Below, piece by piece: positions 51,701 through 62,640 of a DNA stretch of 64,000 nt. Origin of the DNA: Cylindrotheca closterium. Lineage: Eukaryota; Bacillariophyta; Bacillariophyceae; Bacillariales; Bacillariaceae. The notes under the pieces were generated by a model, which saw only the letters and a program-made list of their open reading frames with translations, was not told where the DNA came from and searched no databases. The stretch lies in assembly GCA_933822405.4 (NCBI GenBank), contig CAKOGP040000236.1:1-64000 (forward strand), given 5' to 3'. Numbering within the stretch: the stretch's first letter is position 1; every line of letters starts with the position of its first letter. A program made the translations under genes and the position numbers.

Positions 51701-53842
51701 TCGCATGGCGATCTGAATTCACACCGCCTTCCATACCAGCCTTTTCTGCATTCACATCGATTGCGCTAAAGTTTATCGGGGAAAATTGATGAGATAGTGC
51801 TCGTAGTCGTTAAGTGAATCATCAACAAAACTTACAACACAATCCCCCCGCCCAGCCGCAGACCCGCAAAACAAAGGGTCGTGACGGCAATCGAAACAGC
51901 GCAACTCGTATCCTTTAAAGGGGACGTCAATTCCACGTCTATTGAGCACTTTCCACGGATCAGAGGCCGTACTCATAATGTCGTATGAATCTTGTGTTTT
52001 GGAACTGACTTTTTTTGAATGCGCAATCCAGTTGCAGGGACTTGTCTTACCAGCCAAAACATCTTCCGTTTCATTTCCGAATACAAATCCCCAACTATTC
52101 TTCTGGATGCTATTCGTCATTTTACAAAGATGCAACAAACATGATGAGAATTGTGCATTCAGTGCATAGTAGAAATTGATTCCTTTCTTTCCACGGTTGC
52201 AACAACTCACCAGAATGCAAATTTGGCCGTGTCCGAGAAGTTATGATTGTCTCCATGTGCGGATTCGCCGTATTTAGCTCGACGACAACCCGAGACTTGG
52301 TCAGAACATCCAATATCGTAAAGTCCCGTGAAAGGCGCCAAGTCTGGGTTGGCGAGATCGGCAAACTGTACAAACACAGTCTGGCATAAAAACTCTCCAT
52401 CGCGGATCCACGAGAAGATGATACCCCATCCAATCAACATGATAACGAAAAGGCTCGTAGTGAACAGCAATCGAGGAAATCTGCGTTGTCGCTTTTGCCC
52501 GGTGGCTGATGATCGAACGCTGAAGCGTCTCTCCTTTGTACTTCCATCATCGCGTTCTGAGAGCACAATAGAAAATGGTTTGGCATTCAGCACAAGGTTT
52601 GCATCCTCCTGTGCCCCAAACCCTAGATACCCATAGGCCGTCAACCAGAAGAAAATCTGAAGCACCAACAGCATGGCCAAAGAGCAACATGGTTAGTTTA
52701 ACGGGCGGAACGGACGGAAGCAACAATCGTACATGCACCATGCACCAAACGCATCGCCAAGAATGAACATTCCTGTGCAGAAAAATGGTGATTTGCAGGT
52801 TTGAAGTGCAAAAACTTACATTGTCAAGGTTGGTTACGAATTCAATTGACGTAAAGTCCAGCAACACCTGAGTAGTATCCGATTCGGTGCAAATCATTAT
52901 GAATGTGACCATGAGCGCATACAAAGTAATTGAAATACGGACCCATAATGAGACTGTCCAGCGCCATTTCTGAGTTGGTCTTCCAATGGCATCTGACAGT
53001 TCGTCTCCTTGGTAACCCACAAAAAGAGTATTCAGTGAATCGTGCAAATCTGTCTGAGCCACAGTGATGATAAAAATGGCTACAACTTGAATGGTAGCCG
53101 TCGACTCGTTGATTCCTGCAGGAATTCCAAGAACGTTTCCGGGTGTACCCTCACCAAACATATCCACAGCCAGAACTGTCAGCGTTAATACTTGGACTCC
53201 GATGACAAAGATTGCAATGGCCAGAGAAACCGACGTGAGCTTGGAAAATGCCAAGTAACTAAAGGTATCCTGTGGTAAGAGTGGAATATCAATGCCATCC
53301 GGTGTATCACCATCGCTACCGTTGCCTGCTGGAATAATATCCCCCGCAGGTCCAGTAACTACCAAACTGGACTCACTTCGATTGCTTCGATCCAAAGAAT
53401 TGTCGTTCTTGTCACCAATAGCCGTGAACTTGAATGAATTCTTCTTTGGATTCAGACTATGTGGATTGAGCGACATACCACTAAATTTCGGTCTCTCAGC
53501 CCTGGGACTTGTTAACGGCGTTGATTCTTCATCGGCTTTGAAGTTTGCGTGTTCATCGATTATGTTGTGGTTTTGATGATACATTTGAGTACTTGCTGAT
53601 CCTCCCGCAGGGCTGTTATTCCCACTCTGTGAAATCAAGTTGAAGTCTCGCCGTAGCGTATTTACCATCTGCTCTCGTCGTCGTCGTTCCCTTGCAATGT
53701 CTTGTCGAAAGGAGGTTTCTCTCGATTCCATTTTATCTCTCAAATCAGTAACTTCATGTAAGAGTGCCTGATATTCTTCAGCAGTGGGCGGTGCTGGCTC
53801 TGCTCTTGCCATTGGAAGATTCATGGAAGAGTTGTTATTCAT
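48788..53842 (-). CDS. Chimeric receptor-like protein: TM bundle, EGF/LNR-like modules, two SBP_bac_3 domains
   Basis: Inferred exons: 53842-52820, 52656-52211, 52109-51836, 51765-51522, 51452-51029, 50954-50723, 50650-50504 and 50431-48788. All have GT-AG borders with matching phases, giving 1477 residues. The start is the first convincing ATG; the frame stays open upstream to 54106 without ATG. In order: a coiled coil (about 20-65, LLHEVTDLRDKMESRETSF), three to four helices in exon 1 and the start of exon 2, a last helix (LLFTTSLFVIMLIGWGIIF), then an extracellular part. That part has EGF-like cysteine modules (CFDCRHDPLFCG with CECRKGWYGRRCEF; CLYSGICRPGNKTCECPSG) and an LNR-like CDPYFNSREFSYDGGDCC. 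Two tandem bacterial type 3 solute-binding domains follow; each ends in a GNYGEMWERNLPFTRSGMN-type motif typical of AapJ-like amino-acid-binding proteins. It probably senses or captures amino acids at the cell surface (inference). Confidence 0.85.
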
Positions 53843-54659
53843 GTTGGCAGTGCTGTTGGTGTTGCTGCTGCTTCTGTTGTTATCTTGATTGTCCGCCAAG
53901 CAATTTATTATTGGCGGAATATCTTCCTGAATTTTATTTTGTCTGAAAGCGCTGAAATTCTTCCGAACCTTCACGATACCTTTCGCTGTTATCTGAGAAG
54001 CTTCTATAGATGCAGATGGCCCAATAAAGGATGTAGGTATACAAAGCGAGTCTCCAACTCTTTGAATAGGTAATATGATATATACGGAAGACGACGACAG
54101 CAGCACAATGAGAAGAATATAATACTGCGTATCATGCTGGTATACTGTACGGTTGGAATATTATTATACCGGTTGCGAAACTTCACAAGTGGGACATAAG
54201 TAAGTACGAAGGAAACGAAAGTGTCACACGACGCCACCTTTTGTCGCACGTCATCGGTTGATAAATTACAATATAAGGTCTGCAGTGTCGCACCGAAAAA
54301 TATATATATAATAGTAGGGCCATTTCGACGTCCTGGAAAAGTGTTCCGGTGGGTCCATAATCTGTGTAAGTCGTGTCGTTTAGACAAATATAATATGCAG
54401 TTTTATTACACGTGAACATCACACCGGCAGGTTCAGTGCGGTTGTATTTGGCTCCAAATAATGCTTCCTGCTTTATCGCTATGCAAGATGCTTGGCTCGA
54501 CTGATACCATACCTCGTACCAATACGTGGGAGAGGCAACAAAGAAGCATTCTACAGTATCAAAAATCTTTCCTGAAGATATTATTCTGTGTTTTTCTTCT
54601 TCGCAAACCATCTTCTGTTCTGACAGGATGGTTCGAGAGCAAAGTTGTACCAATGTTTT
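53843..54659. other. 5' flank of the chimeric receptor gene
   Basis: The minus-strand frame of the receptor stays open to 54106 (for example IPPIINCLADNQDNNRSSS) but lacks an ATG, so a 5' exon or an upstream non-ATG portion cannot be excluded. Beyond that nothing is recognised. Confidence 0.4.
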
Positions 54660-56972
54660 TCAGCATTGAAAGGTGGAGATTTTATCTATGGATGGAGATG
54701 ACGACGACTCGGCTTGCTGCTCCTTCTGACAGGCAGGCCACAAGTTGCCATTGGCCCGTCTACTGAGCATTCGAATCAGTTGATGAGCTGCACCTCCATC
54801 GGGCAGGATTCCCTCTCGAAGAGGATTCTCGGGAAGATCTGGTCGTCGTCTGTAGTACGAGTACAATTCAGAAGCCTGCAAGGCTCCGGCTCGAAGTCTT
54901 TCAATTTCAGAACTGGATATTGTCTCCAAGTAGGATTGAAGATCCTTTGATATTTTTGAACTGTTGGATGTATTATTCCATACCTGGCACTGGTAGCCGT
55001 ACTTTGGTCCCTCAAACTCGGATGCATTCAACCGAAGCGCGAAATCAGAGGCGCTTAGAGGCGACGTGGAGGCAGCCATGCTGGAAGCCCTTCTGCCGTC
55101 TCTATACATATTCCGCCTCCTTTTTCTCATCATTCCATCTTCCGAATCGTCATCCAAAATGCTCCATGCATTTTTGTCAAACTCGCTGGTAAAGGGCCAG
55201 ACAAAGTCATGAGATAGAATTACTGGGATGCACCCAGCGTGCAAGGCATCGAAGTGACGCTTCGCACTGGGAGAGTCTCCACCTGGACATGGACAGAAAG
55301 TAGACTGGCGGTACCCATGCTGATACTTGATTTGTCGAGAGAATCGATTCGCCAGCTTTCCAGACTCTGTACAACGGTAATTCATCCCTAGCCTTTGTCG
55401 CAATTGCCTACAAGAACCGTGGTTTCCAGCTCCGTAAAATTGTGCCAATGGTCTGGGTTGACTCAACAATTCATCGATATGGGTGGTGTTGGTGTTGGTG
55501 GTAGCTTTGGATGAATTGGCCATTGCTCGTTCAGCTTTGAGTGCGGCTAGAGACTCTGAAATGTTGGGTACTTGTAGGTTTCCCCACAGTTCTTTTGTCT
55601 GTTGATTGTATGCCCCATTGAACCATTTTCCATCAATATTCGGATATGGCATCAGGATATTCTTGCGGGCGCAATTTGGATACTGAATACGTGAACGTTG
55701 CCAAATAGGTGGATAATGGAAAGGAAAAACGGGGAAGCAAGGAGTGGTCAGAACAATGAATGAGAACAAGGCAGTTCAGGAAATACACGATAACAATCTT
55801 TTGATTCTTACCATTTCCACAAAGGTGGTACTCAATTCAATGGATATGACGATCGGTGGGCTCAGTTGTTTCTGACTGTGTAGATAATGATAGTTACCAC
55901 GTCGGTTTCTTGGATGACTGAATCCATGCAACGGCTCGCTCATGACGACAATATGGTCCGCTCCATTCCGTCTTTTCCAGTATTTCGATGTCAATCCAAA
56001 GGTTTTCTCCCATAGATCATACTTGTTGTAGTGGCTGTCACTGTCATTTACATATAGAGATGTCGCATCCAACATGGCCTGACTAAACGGAGAAGTTTTG
56101 TAATCTCCAAATAGGGATCCGTTGTGGTATTCCATTGTCGGAAGGTATGGGATGTAAAATAAGGATGCTGATTCTGGGTCGTCGGTTCGAAGACAAGAGT
56201 TTGGATGCGTAATAATGTCACGGACTAGCAACTCGGTAGTGTATTGATTGAAATCCTTATTGTTGGCATCGTACTGAGCCTTGCCCTCCTCCTTTAATCG
56301 TTGGTCCATTTCCAGCCAAGGCCACGAAACATTTCGGCCATCAGCAGTTCTACTAGCATATTCCGATAGGATTTCACCTTCCCATTCTTTATCCAATGGA
56401 CTTGGGTATACATAAACCGAGCGATAAAGTGGAGAATTGCGAAAAATACAATCGGAATCTCGTTCGTCAACTATTGTTGTTGTCGTTGGAGGAGTAGGAT
56501 AATGATCGGTCTTCTTTTTCTTGTTTTCAACAATCAGATTCGGAACATCATGCCGTTCGGCGGATTCTTGTATATTTGATTCGATTGATTGCGTGTGTAT
56601 CTTTTTAAGATGATTCACAAGCTTCATGTGTTTTGATTTCTGAGATATTTCGAGAGGGGATTCTGTAGCGTGCTCCTGTGATGAATCACTTTGCATTTTT
56701 GGTAGAGTGAACGCTTGTTCTTCGAGCGATGATGATAAGCCACGGGATGATTGACTGGCTGACCAAAATAGTGTTTTCTGTGTGATCACCATACAACCAA
56801 CCGAAAACACTGTCATCTGGAGTAAAGCAGAAGTATTTCCTCTTGGTAATGTTCTTCTCTTCTTATTGTCGTCATTCTGCTCCTCCTGATGAAGTCTTTG
56901 TCGTCGCGAAATTGGTTTCTGTTCCTCGTGCTCTTCATTGGGTAGATATAACGATTCGTCCATGACTTTCAA
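54660..56972 (-). CDS. Exostosin-family (GT47) glycosyltransferase
   Basis: Exons 56972-55812 and 55682-54660 (phase 0) encode 727 residues. It is a type II membrane protein: a basic cytoplasmic end (KKRRTLPRGN), a hydrophobic segment near 50-65 (LLQMTVFSVGCMVITQ), then a long stem. The GT47 domain starts around YRSVYVYPSPLDKEW, includes TDDPESASLFYIPYL, and has the diagnostic STFCPCPGGDSPSAKRHFDA followed by LHAGCIPVILSHDF. The family transfers sugars in the Golgi (heparan-type chains in animals, xyloglucan and pectin in plants); in diatoms the acceptor is unknown. It carries an Asn/Thr-rich insertion (TTNTNTTH). Confidence 0.88.
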
Positions 56973-57334
56973 TGAGCATTTGTGAGTAGCATATGCCGTC
57001 GTCCTAGTGCTTTTATTATCGTCGTTGGTCGGGATGCGATGCTACGATGATGGTGCGTCGTTGCGGCGAGCTGCGATGATGAGAGCAGTATTTTGAATTT
57101 TTCAGTTTGCACCGATATTCAAAATCCATCGTGAACTCGGCACGCGCGATATTATTCGACTCATGTGACCAGAACACATAACCCAATCGATCAGACAGAG
57201 CAAGAATATGTCTACCAGTATACTGGTAGGTACAGGTACCCCATGGCCATTCTTATCAGCCCAGATTTCAATAGTCCAATAAGTATAGGATTGAGTAAGC
57301 TTTAGGACGACCGGTATATGCTAGAACTGTTCTA
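56973..57334. other. Intergenic spacer
   Basis: Promoter side of the exostosin gene and 3' side of the plastid TPR gene. It contains a CCAGTATACTGG palindrome near 57215. Confidence 0.5.
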
Positions 57335-58897
57335 TTATTTGCTCTTGAGAGTGTACAATTTGTCTACGCGCTGTTGCAATGATGCTGGCCACTCGAGTCT
57401 TTCATTCAAGTATTCCTTGTTTCGCAAACGACTGCAGCTAATGTCCAAGGCTCCTGGAATATCATCAATATTAAATTTCAGCCTTGGAGGTGATACAACT
57501 GGAGGATTGACCTTTTGTCGGGCAATCGCATCTGCTTCTAATTGATCCAGTCGCTCACATGCCAGACCCAGTTGTGACTCGGCGTCTTGCTTGTCACCTG
57601 CACCAGTCCAATACAAACTTGCCAAGGCGACTCTGCTTTCTCCTTCCTTGGCAATGACTCGTTGAAGAAGGGGAATGTCCCGGCCCTCTACCAACTTGAT
57701 CTTTTTGAATGACGATCGGATCAATTTTGCCCCAGCTTCCGGATCGTAGTCGGCATTGTCAATGCCAGCATCCATGAGCGAAATGACTGACCTTGCCGGA
57801 TCTGCAATATCTTCGAAATATTGGGATGCTAAAAGGTGAACATCCTTAGCTTTCTGGGTATCGCCTGCCAATCGAAGAGCCATGCCGTATTCCCAAGCGG
57901 CATATGGGTTGGTACGAGCACCGTCTTCCAACAATTCCTGTTTGGTGTCCCATTCCTCTCTCGACGAAAGGATGAGAGCTTCTTCATAGTCCTTGGCTCC
58001 TTGCATTGCTTGCTCCTTGGTGGCTTTGGTGGAAAGACTTCTGATGGCTCGTGCCCGGCCAAGACTGAAAAAGGACGGTGATTGTTCGGAATACCAGCCA
58101 CAATAAGGAACACAGACGAAGTAAGAATGTAAGACACAATATCATGATGGCCATTTTGTCAAACGAAAAAAAGACAAAAAAGACGAGACTTACAGTGACG
58201 CTGGTAGTTCGGCAGGGTCCGCCTTTGCCCCCGCTGGACTTATCAGTAACTCGATGGCTGTGGAATAATCGGCAATGGCCTTGTCGGCTTTCAATAGAGC
58301 CGCGTAACAATCTCCTCGGACACGATACAAACCCGCCTTTTCGTCTGCCGATTGACGATCCCATGCTTGAATGACCTCCGTCAAGAGAGGTTCGGCCCCT
58401 TCCGCATCACGGGGGACTCCATAAAAGGTGCTAAAGGCTTTGCGCAAGAGTTGGACTTCGGCGTTGCTGGGTGGTTGCGGCATTTCGTCTGCGGCAAAAG
58501 CTGGTTCGGGTATCAAGGAAAATGATGACGATGGTGATGAGAGCCAATCTTTGGTGGCTTGCAGCAACATTTGAGGACGCTGATTTGAAGAATAAGCAGC
58601 ATCGAACAATAACGCTGATTTGGGCGATCTTGTTGTTGTTTGGTGCAGGATGGATGTTTCCTCGATTGGCGGAGCAGTTTGTGTCTCCATCATGTCTACC
58701 ATAAAAGGAATCATTCTTGTCTCGGTTGATCTTTCGCTGGAAAGTGGTGGTGAAGTCGTTGTTGTTCCAGCAATAATAACATTCCTGGGATGATGACTTG
58801 CTGGCCCTCCTGATAAGAATGCAGCGGCTTGAGTGGCAGAACTCAGCAATGAAGCTGCGCCAATGGCGAGAACCAATGCATTGGATGGTATCTTCAT
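57335..58897 (-). CDS. Plastid-targeted TPR-like protein, possibly lumenal
   Basis: Exons 58897-58194 and 58064-57335 (phase 2, GT-AG) encode 477 residues, from the ATG that opens a signal peptide. The N-terminus MKIPSNALVLAIGAASLLSS is hydrophobic and ends with ATQAAAFLSGG, the AAAF-type junction used for diatom plastid import. A further AEPAFAADE-like site (PEPAFAADEMP, about 130-140) resembles a thylakoid-lumen processing site. The mature part holds TPR-like helical repeats (GLYRVRGDCYAALLKADKAI, AAWEYGMALRLAGDTQKAKD, SRVALASLYWTGAGDKQDAE). It is probably a plastid assembly or scaffold factor, but no specific complex can be named. Confidence 0.75.
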
Positions 58898-59307
58898 CTC
58901 TGAAGCTCTGAATGCCGATGTAGTCTGATTGAAATGAATAATGGGAAATATTATAGCAGACGGTTTTTGTTTCAAGAACAGCTCATCGTTTATTATTGAT
59001 GTGTCTCTGTTTTTGGAAAACTGTCAGGTACGTCATTAGGTTTGGGGAGGGGGACCATGTAGGGGCGTATCTTAAAATGGTAAGTGGCATCGCTACAGTA
59101 TTGCTGATCCAGCATATATCCCCCGATTGACAAGAGAAAGCGCATGCAGATTCGCTAGCGTAGACAACATATCATCACACTGTTGCCGTGGCCATTCATC
59201 AATGACACACAAGTAATATAGAATACCGATGTTGATATCAGAAGAGATCAAATGAGTCCTGGTCCACGAAAGCAACTCCACATTGATAATAATAGAATAA
59301 GAGAATT
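58898..59307. promoter_or_regulatory. Divergent promoter region
   Basis: About 410 bp between the starts of the plastid TPR gene (minus) and the ODC-like gene (plus). No specific motif identified. Confidence 0.5.
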
Positions 59308-61068
59308 ATGAACAAACACGTTACAATCCTCCCTTCTGAGGTTCATGGACTGATTGACTGTGCCAGATATCAGATTGAGCAACTTGAAAGCAAAGTTGCT
59401 TCGTCCCTTGATCGGGATCATAATGCTAATGTCGGGAAGAATGCTGACACCAGCGTAAGTACCATCCAACATAATAATGTGGATAGACTGACTAAATAAA
59501 TTGTATTCATTTGTTCTGAAGAAACACACGCTAACGAATAATCATCTTTTCAGAATCAGACGAAACATAACGAGGCGGTCTGCTCCACCACGACCTCCCA
59601 TCTGTCACGAGAGGAACTCGAAGATGCCTTGGACGACGGTTTCATGTGCATTGACCTTCAGACAGTACAGACCAAGTTACAGAAATGGAATCAACTCTTC
59701 CCTCAAGTCAAACCATACTTTGCCATGAAGTGCAATCCGGACCCAATGGTGGTTAAGTGGTTAGCGAACAATAGTCAGTTATCAGTCGGATTTGATGTCG
59801 CCAGCTGGGGTGAGATTCAATTGGCGTTGGAAGCTTGTGGGAATGACACTAGCATTGACGTCACAACTAAGGAGCCTCAGGGGCAGCCAAGACTGGTATA
59901 TGCCAATCCACAACGAGCCGAGCAAGACTTGAAGAATTGCATGGATGCATACCTATCCATGCCTTGTCCCATTCCCCTCTGGCTTACCTTGGATGGTCCG
60001 GAAGAATTGGTCAAGCTGTTTCAAATCAGTCAGCAGCAAGGGTTCCCGTTAGCGCGAATTGGATTAATCCTTCGGATCCTGGTACCCGACCATCACTCTT
60101 CCGTTCCACTGGGCGAGAAATTTGGTACACCCTTGGAGGAGATTGGGTTTTTGGTGCAGCATGGATTAGAAATGGGGTTTCAGCCCACCAACTTTATTGG
60201 AATATCCTTTCATTGTGGATCAGGATGTCATGATCCAGCCACCTATCGACTTGCATTGCAAATGACTCGTTCAGCGCTGGACCTCATCCATTCGACATTT
60301 GAGCAGCAGCAAGCACGACCAAATGATTCAAATACTGAAATAACTGAGCACCACCGCTGTTCCCTGATTGACATTGGTGGTGGCTTTCCTGGATGGGATG
60401 GCCTCGGGGGCGATCAGAATCGATTTTCCTACTCCTCTGACTCACATCATAATCATGATGAGAACTCAACAACTGCTGCTACAGTAGACGGCAATACTAC
60501 TGGCGAGGAAACGACAGTCGAAACCACAAGCGCCATTGCCGAAGCTATACAACCAAATTTGCAAGCATTCGCCTCGGAAGGTTATCAAATCATTGCCGAA
60601 CCTGGACGTTATTTCGTGGAGGCTGCGGCAGGACTTGTGAGTAGGATTTACGACAAGCAAATGCTAAGCACAACGCTACAAGAAGAAACAACAGCAATTC
60701 GTGTCTACAAGATTGCACATGGCGTGCAAGGAGTGTTCAAAGACGTCTTGCTTTGCAACGAAAATTTTACTCCGTTGCCATTGATGATGAATGACAGCCC
60801 CTGCGACAATGCCACCACCACTAGCGACCATGACACTGTGGTCCGACCACGATTCAAAAGTAAAATCTTTGGGCCAACATCGTCCTCGTTACCAAACAAC
60901 GATGTGGTATGTTCCGAATGCCAATTGCCGGAGCTACAAGTGGGGGATTGGCTGTGCTTTGATCGAATGGGGGCGTATACTTTATCCATCGCATCCAGAG
61001 CTGGACGTCCAGTCATGTGCTACGTCAAAGGAGGAAGTGGAGTAGTAGGGGGAGAAGGAACAGCATGA
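59308..61068 (+). CDS. Ornithine/arginine decarboxylase-like protein (fold type III) with altered catalytic loop
   Basis: Exons 59308-59454 and 59554-61068 (phase 0) encode 553 residues. The PLP barrel is well preserved: PYFAMKCNPD with the PLP Lys near 108, FDVASWGEI, SFHCGSGC with His near 269, DIGGGFPG, EPGRYFV near 398, and MGAYTLSIAS at the end. In authentic ornithine decarboxylases the motif GPTCDGLD gives the catalytic Cys and a substrate-binding Asp, and an Asp follows the YGSFNCILYD stretch. Here these read GPTSSSLPNND (Ser near 492) and GVFKDVLLCNEN. An insertion rich in Asp, His and Thr lies around residues 312-340. Either another amino acid is decarboxylated or the protein is inactive and regulatory, as antizyme inhibitor is in animals. 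Confidence 0.88.
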
Positions 61069-61149
61069 TCTAGGTCTCGTAGCTACAGTACTGTACTGTA
61101 TCGAGCAACTTCTATTCCCAGTGGAGAACGATAACAGCTACCTCGATGG

Positions 61150-61560
61150 GAGAAACGTGAAACGGGAACAGTGATCAAATGTGATGCGAAATTGAACTTT
61201 CTGCCGAAATATAGTGACACGTCAGTAAACTATTTATTGATCGGTTATTCGCCATACATCGAAGTAGTCAAAAGAATCCAAAAGAAGGTCCCACTGATGA
61301 CGATCAGTTGGCATCGCCCGGACGTCAGTTGGTGGGAACACATTGTGCCGTTTCCTTTACGTGAGACTTTTTCTCCACTTTACATTCGCTAAATGATTGC
61401 GACCCAGGCACGGTCGTGAGGGTATTTCGAAATCGTGTACCGGCTCAAAGATCTTATTTCAATGATACGATGCCAGTGGGCCCGTCGGCTACCAGTGCCG
61501 TAGTAGGACCAACAGTGACGCATTTTCAAAATCGAACCTTTTTTATATAAATTAATCCTT
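61150..61560 (+). repeat. Direct repeat, copy 1 (upstream of HSF gene)
   Basis: Aligns with 62110-62500. Common segments include gcgaaattgaa, ttattcgcca(t/g)acat(c/t)gaa, gaaggtcccact, gacgtcagttggtgggaaca and gactttttctcc. Divergence is substantial, with small indels. Confidence 0.75.
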
Positions 61561-62109
61561 TTTGAAGACACGAACCCTCAGTAGAACATGGAAAGCCGAT
61601 GGTTTCTCTTCTGAGCAAACATATTCTTAATATCGCATGGCAGTCCAACAGTTGCTTTCGTGGGAGAATGTGCACATCATTTTGAGTGAATCAATCAATC
61701 GATCAATAATCAATCTTTGGTAGTGTAAAATAGCTTTACATCGAAAGCGGATGTCTCTTCGGAGCGACGCACATGTCCCGTTTTTATTGTATAAGTGCGT
61801 AGTTGGTGTGTCTCTCGGCCTTAAAAATGAAACACGGAAGAGAAACCGCTTCTGGGTACCGGTAGGCATAAAACGGTTTTTCCACAATACGATCCAGTCT
61901 TGTAACATTTCGACGGAACCATTACTACTTTTAATGCGCTCCTCGTGGCAATCTGCCTCCCCCGTTGCCTTTTTCCTCTCCTCTTGCTTGGTGTAACAAG
62001 TATTGATACAAGTAAAAAACGGAGTCCAACAGGAAGAGGAAATCTTCATCATTGACTGTTGTCTGTTGTAGCTTCACATTTTGACTTCCCAACGAGAGAA
62101 TTGGAGAAA
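61561..62109. other. Spacer between direct repeats
   Basis: No gene recognised. TACCGGTA at 61857-61864. Confidence 0.5.
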
Positions 62110-62500
62110 CGGGAAAAGGCAATAGTGATCAAAAGGAGTGCGAAATTGAATGAATCATTTCGGACTTTTCTGTCGAAATAGCTCTACGTCAGAATGATCT
62201 GTTATTCGCCAGACATTGAACTGTCCAAAGAATCATTACGAAGGTCCCACTCAATGATGATCAGCTGGCATCGAGCTGGCAATAGGTGGACGTCAGTTGG
62301 TGGGAACACATTGCGCCGTTTCCAGATGTCCAGACTTTTTCTCCGCTTAACACTCGCTAAATCAGATCCTCGATGGTGCGTCGGACTGGCAGTGTTCAAA
62401 CGATCGTGTCCCTATTTCCAGCTCGTGATGATCTTTTTTCAGTGATACAATGCCGCCGCTGCAGGACCTACACTGACACAATACCGAACCTTTTTATTCT
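62110..62500 (+). repeat. Direct repeat, copy 2 (adjacent to HSF gene)
   Basis: Second copy of the element described at 61150-61560, ending about 140 bp before the HSF start codon, so it probably overlaps that gene's promoter or 5' UTR. Confidence 0.75.
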
Positions 62501-62640
62501 TACTAATCAATTTCGTGGGAACACTTTTTGCAAAATAATGCACCTTTCCACCACATACTCTCCTACTACCTTGCCAAGACCACGACACAAACAGAACTGG
62601 TACTATTCATTGCATACCATTCACCACAACACAAGTAACT

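Noticed and set aside
52746..52772. Possible 27-nt micro-exon in the chimeric receptor intron
   Set aside because: Splicing 52820 directly to 52656 keeps phase 0 and gives a natural helix (VTNLDNIFFWLTAYGYLGF), so the micro-exon is unnecessary.
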